Below, one piece after another: positions 44,997 to 52,187 of a stretch of 64,000 bases of DNA; the first letter of the stretch is position 1, and each line of letters begins with the position of its first letter. The position numbers and the translations under genes were made by a program. The notes beneath the pieces are model-generated. The model had not been told where the DNA came from. It saw only the letters and a program-made list of their open reading frames with translations, and ran no database searches. Source of the DNA: Leucobacter chromiiresistens (GTDB taxonomy: Bacteria; Actinomycetota; Actinomycetes; Actinomycetales; Microbacteriaceae); contig NZ_FNKB01000001.1 in NCBI RefSeq assembly GCF_900102345.1, forward strand, positions 2,232,001 through 2,296,000, given 5' to 3'.

Positions 44997-45611
44997 ATGC
45001 CGCTGCACGCGATCCGCACCTCGTACGACGCTCGAGCGGCGGAATACGCTGATCGGTTCGCCTCCATCGCGGCGGCGCCGCCGGCCGACGTCGCGGAGAT
45101 TCGCGCCTGGGCTGCCTGCTGCTCGGGGGCAATCGTCGACGCCGGCTGCGGACCCGGCCACTGGACGGACGATCTGCGGAGGCGCGGCTCCGAGATCTCC
45201 GGGTTCGACCTCTCCCCCGCGAGCATCGCCATCGCGCGCGAACGATTTCCGCGTACCCGGTATCGGGTCGCCGAGCTCGCTCGCAGCGGCCTCCCGACCG
45301 CGTCGGCCGGCGGCATCCTCTCGTGGTTCTCGATCATCCACACCCCGCCGCAGGAGCTCGACGCCGTGCTCGCCGAATTCGCGCGCTGCGCGGCGCCCGG
45401 CGGCCGGCTGCTGCTCGGTGCGTTCTCCTGGCCGACGCTGGAGGCGTTCCCCCATGCGGTGGTCACCGCGTATCGATGGCCGCCGCACGCGCTCGCACAG
45501 CGCCTGGAGGGGGCGGGGTTCGAGGTGCTGCGGGTCCGCGAGCGCACGCCCGAGCACGCGAGACCGCAGTGCACGCTCGAGGCCCGCCGCACCGACGCAC
45601 CGCTGCGATGA
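44997..45611 (+). CDS. Class I SAM-dependent methyltransferase
   Basis: A 204-residue Rossmann-fold methyltransferase. Motif I is IVDAGCGPGHWTDDL (residues about 45-59), motif II FDLSPASIAIARERFP, and the post-II segment SWFSIIHTPPQELDAVLAEFARCAAPGGRLLLG. N-terminal SYDARAAEYADRF is typical of the UbiE/COQ5-like subgroup. The substrate cannot be inferred. It lies right after the duplicated tRNA-Val terminator; a VOC gene follows 79 bases later on the same strand. Confidence 0.88.
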   Translation: MPLHAIRTSYDARAAEYADRFASIAAAPPADVAEIRAWAACCSGAIVDAGCGPGHWTDDLRRRGSEISGFDLSPASIAIARERFPRTRYRVAELARSGLPTASAGGILSWFSIIHTPPQELDAVLAEFARCAAPGGRLLLGAFSWPTLEAFPHAVVTAYRWPPHALAQRLEGAGFEVLRVRERTPEHARPQCTLEARRTDAPLR

Positions 45612-45690
45612 GGCGAACCGTTGCGATGAGGCGCGGCGGGTCGCACACTGGAGGAGACCCGAAGCATCAGCGTCGAGATGGGAACAGCAC

Positions 45691-46047
45691 ATGGCACACA
45701 GCGGCACCCTGCACAGCTACGTCCTCGACTGTCCCGATCCGCGGGCGCTCGCCGAGTTCTACCGCGGGCTGCTCGGCGGCGAGATCCAGGAGGACGACGA
45801 GGACTGGGTCGATCTCGTGATCGACGGGCAGGGGGCGAAGCTGGCGTTCCAGCAGTCGCCCGGGTACGTCGCGCCCACCTGGCCGAGCGACGACGGCGAT
45901 CAGCAGGCGCACCTCGACATCCGCGTCGCGAGCCTGGCTGCGGCGCACGATGACGTGCTCGCGCTCGGCGCTCGGCATCTCGAGTCGCACGACTCATTCC
46001 GGGTGTATCTCGACCCCGTCGGCCATCCGTTCTGCACCGTCGCATAG
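45691..46047 (+). CDS. VOC family protein, short glyoxalase-like
   Basis: A 118-residue single-domain VOC protein. YVLDCPDPRALAEFYRGLLGGEIQEDD (about 8-34) and WVDLVIDGQGAKLAFQQSP are the first module; the second ends FRVYLDPVGHPFCTVA, the usual DPxGHPFC closing motif of the glyoxalase_6-like group. Function unknown; these proteins often accompany metabolic or resistance genes. No clear ribosome binding site; GGGAAC lies upstream. It may share a message with the methyltransferase. Confidence 0.85.
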   Translation: MAHSGTLHSYVLDCPDPRALAEFYRGLLGGEIQEDDEDWVDLVIDGQGAKLAFQQSPGYVAPTWPSDDGDQQAHLDIRVASLAAAHDDVLALGARHLESHDSFRVYLDPVGHPFCTVA

Positions 46048-46152
46048 GCGCGGGATCGCCGAACGCCCGTGCGGCCCGTGCCGATGCGGTGGACGTGCGC
46101 GAGACGGAGCCGACGAACGCCTGCGGCGCGACGGTCGACTGCGAAGGGGGGG

Positions 46153-46689
46153 CTAGATCTGACGGCGGACGCCGTGGGCGCGCATCACCGCAGCGAGGGC
46201 GTCGACGAACCTGTCTCTCGGGAGCACGTGCCCCTCGCGGCGCATGGCGTCCTCCGGCACGCGCAGCACGCGATCCGTCGCCAGGAAGCTCTCGCGCCCC
46301 TCGGCGTCCCAGCCGCCCGAACCGACCGAGACGAAGCCGCGGTGCTGCTTGGTGCTGAGGGCGCAGCCGGCGGTGGTGCGCGCGTCGATGCGCGCGATGA
46401 TGAGCACCGGGCGGTCCTTTCCCCGGCCGTCGTGCTCGGCGTACGGCACCCAGGCCCAGACGATCTCGCCCGGGTCCGGGCTGCCGTCGGGGTCGGGTTC
46501 GTACCCCGGTTCGAGTGCGCGGATCTCGGCGTTCGTGAGGTCGATGATTCCGTCTTGCACGCCGAGATCACTGCGGCTGCTCGTGGTGCGCGGAGCGACG
46601 GGGCCGCTGCGGCGCTGCGGCGGCGCAACGGATGCGGCGAGCGAGCGCAGCAGACCGACGACCGCCTGCGAGACCGTGCGGCGCGCCAT
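46153..46689 (-). CDS. PemK/MazF-like protein without visible antitoxin
   Basis: A 178-residue protein with an N-terminal basic/Pro-rich region (about 1-55) and a PemK/MazF-like SH3 barrel: EIVWAWVPYAEHDGRGKDRPVLIIARID, then STKQHRG and the C-terminal VLPRDRFVDALAAVM. In toxins of this class the barrel binds and cleaves RNA. No antitoxin gene precedes it: instead it begins five bases after the zapE stop, so it is read from the zapE message. It may have lost toxicity or be chromosomally domesticated. Confidence 0.8.
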   Translation of the reverse strand: MARRTVSQAVVGLLRSLAASVAPPQRRSGPVAPRTTSSRSDLGVQDGIIDLTNAEIRALEPGYEPDPDGSPDPGEIVWAWVPYAEHDGRGKDRPVLIIARIDARTTAGCALSTKQHRGFVSVGSGGWDAEGRESFLATDRVLRVPEDAMRREGHVLPRDRFVDALAAVMRAHGVRRQI

Positions 46690-46694
46690 GGGCG

Positions 46695-47753
46695 TTAGAC
46701 GATCTCGCTCGCGGAGAGCGCGTTGAGCCGCGACATGCACCGGAGGTACTTCTTGCGGTAGCCGCCGTCGAGCATGCCGCCGCCGAAGATCGTGGTGATC
46801 GGCGCTCCGGTCGCGCGGATCGGAATCTGCGCGTCGTACACACGGTCGATGAAGGCGACGAAGCGCAGTGCGGAGGACTGATCGGTGAGCACCTGCACAT
46901 CGCGCAGTCCGATGCACTGCACGCCGGTGAGCAACCCGCTGTAGCTCGACGGATGGACCGTGGAGAGGTGCTCGATGAGCGCGGAGAAGTCGTCGTCGGT
47001 CATCCGCTCGTGCGCCGCGGCGACGTCGGCGAGGGCGAACCGGTACTCCTCGTCGGAGAGCGGCACCGCGTCTCCTTCGAGATCGCGCTGGCGGTAGTCG
47101 ACGCCGTCGATGCGGATGGTCGTGAAGCGGGCCGACATCGCCTGGATCTCGCGCATGAAGTCGGCGGCGGCGAACCGACCCTCGCCGAGTGCGTTCGGCG
47201 GCGTGTTCGAGGTCGCCACGAACCGAGTGCCCGTCGAGGTCAGGTCGCCGATGAGTCGCGTCATGAGCATGGTGTCGCCGGGATCGTCGAGCTCGAACTC
47301 GTCGATGCAGATGAGACGCGCGCCCTGCAGCACCGACACGGCGCCGTTGTAGCCGAGCGCGCCGACGAGCGCCGTGTACTCGATGAAGGTGCCGAAGTAC
47401 TTCCGCCCCGTGGTCGCGTGCCACGTCGCGGCGAGCAGGTGGGTCTTTCCTACGCCGAATCCGCCGTCGAGGTAGATGCCCGGCTTGGTGGGGGCGTTGG
47501 CGACGGGCTCCGCCTTCTTCCGCCCGAATCCGAAGAAGCCGCCCCGCGAGACGGCGGGTGCCGGAGCCGCGAACGCGCGCAGCAGCTCGCGCGCCTCCTC
47601 CTGCGACGGGTAGTCGGGATCGGGCCGATACGAGTCGAACGACGCGTGGTCGAACTGGGGCGGGGGAACCAGAGTCGCGACGAGCTCGCTCCCACTGATC
47701 GTGGGGCGCCGATCGACGAGACTGGCTGTGCTGTGCTGTGAGTCGGAGACCAT
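46695..47753 (-). CDS. zapE: Cell division protein ZapE (AFG1-like ATPase)
   Basis: A 352-residue AAA-type ATPase of the ZapE/AFG1 family, associated with FtsZ-ring constriction or respiratory protein turnover. Walker A is YLDGGFGVGKTHLLAA, Walker B RLICIDEFELDDPGD, with SNTPPNALGEGRF and the C-terminal FVAFIDRVYDAQIPI and LRFVAFIDR family motifs. The start at 47753 (MVSDSQHST) is preferred because TAGGAT lies seven bases upstream; an ATG at 47762 would add three residues. The PemK-like gene follows after five bases. Confidence 0.92.
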   Translation of the reverse strand: MVSDSQHSTASLVDRRPTISGSELVATLVPPPQFDHASFDSYRPDPDYPSQEEARELLRAFAAPAPAVSRGGFFGFGRKKAEPVANAPTKPGIYLDGGFGVGKTHLLAATWHATTGRKYFGTFIEYTALVGALGYNGAVSVLQGARLICIDEFELDDPGDTMLMTRLIGDLTSTGTRFVATSNTPPNALGEGRFAAADFMREIQAMSARFTTIRIDGVDYRQRDLEGDAVPLSDEEYRFALADVAAAHERMTDDDFSALIEHLSTVHPSSYSGLLTGVQCIGLRDVQVLTDQSSALRFVAFIDRVYDAQIPIRATGAPITTIFGGGMLDGGYRKKYLRCMSRLNALSASEIV

Positions 47754-47760
47754 CGCCGCC

Positions 47761-47766
47761 ATCCTA
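47761..47766 (-). promoter_or_regulatory. -10 hexamer of a probable leaderless zapE promoter
   Basis: TAGGAT on the minus strand, seven bases before the ATG at 47753. Confidence 0.35.
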
Positions 47767-47781
47767 CCGTCGAGCAGCCGG

Positions 47782-48972
47782 TCACCCGCGCCAGGGCGGT
47801 CGCGGAAGCGCTCGGGCGAACGCCCGGGTGACGGCCTCCCAGCCGCGCTGATCGACGTTCCACAGCTTCACGTGCTCGGCACCGGGCTGCAGGCGCAGCT
47901 GCACGAGGTCGGGGCGCAGCTGCGCGAGCCGTTCGGCGCCCGCCGGGGGCACGAACGTGTCGTCGGGGCTCGCGTGGATGAGCACTGGCACGGCGAGCGC
48001 GCGGGCGAACGTCTCGGGGTGGAGGTCGTCGATGGGGATGCCGCCGGCCTCGCCTCCCGCGACGACGCCGCGCGCCAGCAGCTCGATGCCGAGACCGGCG
48101 ATCGCGGCGGGAGCCGACTGGGCTGCGGCGTGATACCGCAGCAGCGCGTTCCAGTCGACGGCGGGGGAATCGAGGATGAGCCCGTCGACGAGGTGCCGGT
48201 ACTCGCCGCGGGTCGCCGCGACGAGGCAGGCGGTGCCGCCCATCGACCAGCCGAAGAGCGTCACCCGCTCGGCGCCCAGGCGTCGGGCAGCGGCGATCGC
48301 GGCGTCGACGTCGCGGCTCTCCGAGAACCCGACCCCGTATCTCCCCCGCAGCCCCGGAGGGGCGCCGGGGTCGTTGCGGTACGAGATCACGAGACTCGTG
48401 ATGCCGCAGCGAGCGAGCGAGCGAACGCCTCGCAGCGTCTCCTCCGGGAGCGCGCCCCGCCCGTGCACGTGCACCGCCCAGCGGCGCTTCCGCGGAATGC
48501 GGGGGCGGATGATCCAGGCCTCGGCGTCGCCGAGCTCGGTGGCGTACGCGGTGCGCTCGACGCGATAGCCGAGCTGCTCGGGATCGGTGTACCACCAGCC
48601 GGTCACCCGCCCGCGCGTCTCCGGGGCGAGGGTGCCCCGGTCGACCGAGACGAGCTCCCGCAGCACCTCGTTTCCCGATGCTTCGACGACCTCTCCGAAA
48701 CGCGCGTGCCCGCGGCCGCCGTCGAAGATGAACGAGTACCGCCCGGGGAGATCGGCGTCGACGCCGCGAAGCCGCACGAGCACGCCGCCGTTCGGGCGAT
48801 CGACGACGTGCGTCACGGTCACCGGCGACTCGGGAACCGCGGCCGGGGTGACGGCGCGCCGCGCCAGGGCGACCCCGCCGAGCAGCGATCCGATGCCGCC
48901 GATGAGCGCCGCTCCCCCGACCGCACTCACTGCTCCGAGCACGAGCCCGCGGGTCCATCCCGGTGCCTGCAT
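47782..48972 (-). CDS. Alpha/beta hydrolase with N-terminal membrane segment
   Basis: A 396-residue hydrolase. An N-terminal hydrophobic stretch (TRGLVLGAVSAVGGAALIGGIGSLLGG) looks like a membrane anchor or signal. The catalytic domain (about 160-390) has the nucleophile elbow TLFGWSMGGTACL, the oxyanion HG in VHVHGRG, an Asp in ILDSPAVDW or LIHASPDDTFVPP, and a His near the end (GAEHVKLW). A beta-rich region of about 130 residues lies in between. Substrate unknown; possibly an esterase or peptidase at the membrane. Good GGAGGAG ribosome binding site. It is followed 19 bases later by zapE on the same strand, and diverges from the DUF3000 gene. Confidence 0.83.
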   Translation of the reverse strand: MQAPGWTRGLVLGAVSAVGGAALIGGIGSLLGGVALARRAVTPAAVPESPVTVTHVVDRPNGGVLVRLRGVDADLPGRYSFIFDGGRGHARFGEVVEASGNEVLRELVSVDRGTLAPETRGRVTGWWYTDPEQLGYRVERTAYATELGDAEAWIIRPRIPRKRRWAVHVHGRGALPEETLRGVRSLARCGITSLVISYRNDPGAPPGLRGRYGVGFSESRDVDAAIAAARRLGAERVTLFGWSMGGTACLVAATRGEYRHLVDGLILDSPAVDWNALLRYHAAAQSAPAAIAGLGIELLARGVVAGGEAGGIPIDDLHPETFARALAVPVLIHASPDDTFVPPAGAERLAQLRPDLVQLRLQPGAEHVKLWNVDQRGWEAVTRAFARALPRPPWRG

Positions 48973-49036
48973 CGCGGCTCCTCCCCCTGTTCATCGCATC
49001 CCGGCGTGGCACCGGCGCGTTGTTCACAGCAAACTC

Positions 49037-49042
49037 TAGTGT
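49037..49042 (+). promoter_or_regulatory. -10 hexamer of a probable leaderless promoter (DUF3000 gene)
   Basis: TAGTGT, seven bases before the GTG at 49050; no Shine-Dalgarno in between. Confidence 0.4.
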
Positions 49043-49049
49043 CGCCACT

Positions 49050-49670
49050 GTGATGGCACGCATCAATGGGACCCCGGTCGACTTCGGCACGGCGGCCGAG
49101 CAGCTTCGCGGCGCGCGGCTGCGCGACGAGCTGGTGTCGCAGGAGATTCCCGCCCCGGAGCGCATCGCGCCCCAGTCCATCGCCTTCGCCGCGGGTGTCA
49201 CTCGGGGCGGCCGCTCCGTCGACGCCGCCGATGACGCGCTCGACTCCCCGTACGGCGCGGGTCGCATCGTGCTCATGCACGACGCCTCGGCGGTCGACGA
49301 GTGGGGCGGCCCGTTCCGCATCGTCTGCTTCGCGCAGGCGCCCCTCGAGTTGGAGATCGGCGTGGACCCGTTCATCTCCGACGTGGCGTGGTCGTGGCTC
49401 GTCGATGCGCTCGACTCGCGCGGGGCGCAGTACGTCTACCTCTCGGGCACCGCCACGAAGACGCTCTCGAGCAGCTTCGGCGCGCTCGAGGCCCGCGGCG
49501 ATTCCGCGCAGATCGAACTGCGCGCCTCGTGGTCTCCGACGGGCTCGGAATTCGGCGTGCACGCGGAGGCCTGGTCGGAGCTGCTGTGCCTGCTGGCCGG
49601 CCTCCCGCACGCGGAGGGCATAGACTCCATCGCGGCACGGCGATCCCGCCAGGCCGCGGAAGGTGGGTGA
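49050..49670 (+). CDS. DUF3000 domain-containing protein
   Basis: A 206-residue actinobacterial protein of the DUF3000 family, function unknown. It contains FGTAAEQLRGARLRDELVSQEIPAPERIAPQSIAF, GAGRIVLMHDASAVDEWGGPFRIVCFAQAPLE, and WSWLVDALDSRGAQYVYLSGTATKTLSSSFG, all characteristic. GTG is used in preference to the ATG three bases later because of the -10 hexamer TAGTGT seven bases upstream, which suggests leaderless initiation at the GTG. It precedes rnd by six bases, an order conserved in the actinobacteria. Confidence 0.88.
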   Translation: MMARINGTPVDFGTAAEQLRGARLRDELVSQEIPAPERIAPQSIAFAAGVTRGGRSVDAADDALDSPYGAGRIVLMHDASAVDEWGGPFRIVCFAQAPLELEIGVDPFISDVAWSWLVDALDSRGAQYVYLSGTATKTLSSSFGALEARGDSAQIELRASWSPTGSEFGVHAEAWSELLCLLAGLPHAEGIDSIAARRSRQAAEGG

Positions 49671-49676
49671 ACAGGT

Positions 49677-50867
49677 ATGACGGTCTCTCAGTCGGAGCTC
49701 GACATCGATTGGACGATGGTCGTCGACGACGAGGGTCTGGCGGCCGCGGCCGCCGCGCTCGCAGCGGGATCGGGGCCCGTCGCGGTCGACGCCGAGCGCG
49801 CCTCCGGCTTCCGGTACGGCGGTGAGGCGTACCTCGTGCAGGTGCATCGCGCCGAGGCCGGCACGTTCCTCATCGATCCCATCGGCATTCCCGACTTCTC
49901 GCCGCTGCAGCGCGCGATCGGCGATGCGGAGTGGATCTTCCACGCGGCGTCGCAGGATCTCCCCTGCCTCGCATCGATCGGCCTCGTGCCCTCGCGCATC
50001 TTCGACACCGAGCTCGCGGCGCGCCTGCTCGGCTTCGAGCGGGTCGGCCTCGGCGCGATCGTCGAGATGCTCCTCGGAATCGCTCTCGAAAAGGCGCACT
50101 CGGCCGCGGACTGGTCGCAGCGCCCGCTTCCCGCCGAGTGGCTGGAGTACGCGGCGCTCGACGTCGTGCTCCTGCCCGAGCTGCGGTCGGTGATCGCCGA
50201 GCAGCTGGACGAGCAGGGCAAGACGGAATTCGCCGCCCAGGAGTTCGAGGCGGTCCGACTGCGCCCCGAGAAGCCGCGGCCGGAGGAGCCGTGGCGCAAG
50301 CTCTCCGGCAGCCACGCCCTCAAGACTCCGCGCGCGCTGGCGCTCGCGCGGGAGCTCTGGGAGGCCCGGGATGCACTGGCCCGTGAGCGCGACACCGCGC
50401 CGGGGCGGCTGATCCCGGACTCCTCGATCGTCGCAGCCTCGATCGCGAACCCGCGCTCTCCCGGCGACCTCGCGCGCCTGCGCGACTTCAAGGGGCGGGC
50501 GAGCCGCTCGGAGCTGAAGCGCTGGTGGGCGGCGATCCTGCGGGCGAAGACGACCGAGGATCTTCCCGGGCAGAAGCCGCGGGACCCCGATTCGATTCCG
50601 CATCATCGATTCTGGGCGCAGCGCGACCCGGCGGCGGCTGCGCGGCTCGAGGCCGTGCGGTCGGCGATCGACGCGGAGGCCGCGGCCCGACGCATCCCGG
50701 TCGAGAACCTGCTCACCCCGGACACGCTGCGCCGACTCGTCTGGCGCCCGCCGGCCGACCCGACCGCGGAGAACGTGGCGCGGCGGTTGTCCGAGCTCGG
50801 CGCGCGGGACTGGCAGGTTGGTATCACTGCACCAATCATCGCGTCCGCATTTGTAGACCTCCCATAA
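49677..50867 (+). CDS. rnd: Ribonuclease D-like 3'-5' exonuclease with HRDC domain
   Basis: A 396-residue DEDD-family exonuclease acting on structured RNA ends (tRNA 3' maturation in E. coli). ExoI-like motif PVAVDAERASGFRYGGEAYLVQVH (first Asp/Glu), ExoII around WIFHAASQDLPCLASIG, ExoIII in EWLEYAALDVVLLPEL. The HRDC domain follows (about 220-300, with LARELWEARDALARERDTAPGRLIPDSSIVAAS). Whether the enzyme processes tRNA in actinobacteria is not established. It starts six bases after the DUF3000 stop. Confidence 0.9.
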   Translation: MTVSQSELDIDWTMVVDDEGLAAAAAALAAGSGPVAVDAERASGFRYGGEAYLVQVHRAEAGTFLIDPIGIPDFSPLQRAIGDAEWIFHAASQDLPCLASIGLVPSRIFDTELAARLLGFERVGLGAIVEMLLGIALEKAHSAADWSQRPLPAEWLEYAALDVVLLPELRSVIAEQLDEQGKTEFAAQEFEAVRLRPEKPRPEEPWRKLSGSHALKTPRALALARELWEARDALARERDTAPGRLIPDSSIVAASIANPRSPGDLARLRDFKGRASRSELKRWWAAILRAKTTEDLPGQKPRDPDSIPHHRFWAQRDPAAAARLEAVRSAIDAEAAARRIPVENLLTPDTLRRLVWRPPADPTAENVARRLSELGARDWQVGITAPIIASAFVDLP

Positions 50868-50915
50868 CTCAGGCGCATCGTCGCGGCGTTGGATCAGTGG
50901 CCGGAGCGGGTCCGG

Positions 50916-50944
50916 TTCCCCGTGACACTGCGTCTCTCTAGTAT
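50916..50944 (+). promoter_or_regulatory. Candidate promoter of the thiolase-FadB operon
   Basis: TTCCCC, 17 bases, TAGTAT. The start site would be about 31 bases before the GTG at 50982, leaving room for its ribosome binding site. Confidence 0.4.
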
Positions 50945-50981
50945 GGGAAGGACGCAGATCACCAATGCTGATGGAGGCGAA

Positions 50982-52184
50982 GTGGCCGCAATGAGAGAAG
51001 TCGTGTTCGTGGACGGTGTCCGCACCCCGTTCGGTCGAGCGGGCGACAAGGGGATATACGCGGGGACGCGTGCCGACGACCTGGCTGTGAAGGCGCTGCA
51101 GGGGCTCCTGGAGCGCAACCCGCAGCTGCCCCTCGAGCGAATCGACGACGTGGGCATCGCGGCGACGACGCAACAGGGCGACCAGGGTCTGACACTCGGT
51201 CGCACGGTGTCGATGCTCGCGGGCATCCCGGTGACCGTGCCGGGCTTCGCGCTCGACCGCATGTGCGCCGGTGCGCTCACCGTGGCCTCGTTCATGGGTG
51301 CCGCGATCGGCTCGGGCCAGTACGACCTCGCGGTCGCGGGCGGCGTCGAGCACATGGGCCGGCACCCGATCGGGCTCGACGCCGATCCGAACCCGCGATT
51401 CGTCGCCGAGAAGCTGGTGAGCCCCGATGCGCTGAACATGGGCATCACGGCGGAGCGCCTGCACGACCGGTTCCCGGAGCTCACCAAGGAGCGCGCCGAC
51501 CGCTTCGGCATGCTGAGCCAGCAGAAGGTGCAAGCTGCGTACGACCGCGGCGACATCCAGGCCGATCTGATCCCGGTCGCAACCCGCTCCGAGACCGGCT
51601 GGGGACTCGCCACGGAGGATCAGGGGCGTCGCCCCGAGACCACCATGGAGGGGCTCGCCACGCTGAAGACCCCGTTCCGGCCGCACGGCCGCGTGACCGC
51701 CGGCAACGCATCACCGCTGACCGACGGGGCGACCGTCTCGCTGCTCGCCGGCGCCGACACCGCGAAAGAGCTCGGGCTCACCGCGAAGATGCGACTGGTC
51801 GGCTTCGCGTTCGCGGGCGTCGAACCCGAGGTCATGGGCCTCGGGCCGGTTCCGTCGACCGAGAAGGCGCTCAGACGAGCGGGGCTCAGCGTCGACGACA
51901 TCGGACTCTTCGAGTTGAATGAGGCCTTCGCTGTGCAGGTGCTCTCCTTCACCGACCACTTCGGGATCGCCGACGACGATCCGCGGGTGAACCCGTGGGG
52001 CGGCTCCATCGCGTTCGGCCATCCGCTCGCCGCGTCGGGCGTGCGCCTCATGACGCAGCTCGCCCGCCAGTTCGCTCAGCGGCCCGACGTGCGCTACGGC
52101 GTCACCGCCATGTGCGTCGGCCTCGGGCAGGGCGGCACGGCCATCTGGGAGAACCCGCATTTCGATGGAAAGAAGGGCAAGTAA
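50982..52184 (+). CDS. fadA: Acetyl-CoA acyltransferase (thiolase), FadA-like
   Basis: A 400-residue degradative thiolase that removes acetyl-CoA from 3-ketoacyl-CoA. Acylated Cys is in FALDRMCAGALTV, catalytic His in SIAFGHPLAASGVR, and the proton-transfer Cys in AMCVGLGQGGTA. The GTG start is used since GGAGG lies four to five bases upstream; ATG at 50991 (MREVVFVDG) is the alternative. FadB-like protein follows three bases after its stop, so the two form the usual alpha/beta multienzyme pair. Confidence 0.94.
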   Translation: MAAMREVVFVDGVRTPFGRAGDKGIYAGTRADDLAVKALQGLLERNPQLPLERIDDVGIAATTQQGDQGLTLGRTVSMLAGIPVTVPGFALDRMCAGALTVASFMGAAIGSGQYDLAVAGGVEHMGRHPIGLDADPNPRFVAEKLVSPDALNMGITAERLHDRFPELTKERADRFGMLSQQKVQAAYDRGDIQADLIPVATRSETGWGLATEDQGRRPETTMEGLATLKTPFRPHGRVTAGNASPLTDGATVSLLAGADTAKELGLTAKMRLVGFAFAGVEPEVMGLGPVPSTEKALRRAGLSVDDIGLFELNEAFAVQVLSFTDHFGIADDDPRVNPWGGSIAFGHPLAASGVRLMTQLARQFAQRPDVRYGVTAMCVGLGQGGTAIWENPHFDGKKGK

Positions 52185-52187
52185 GCC

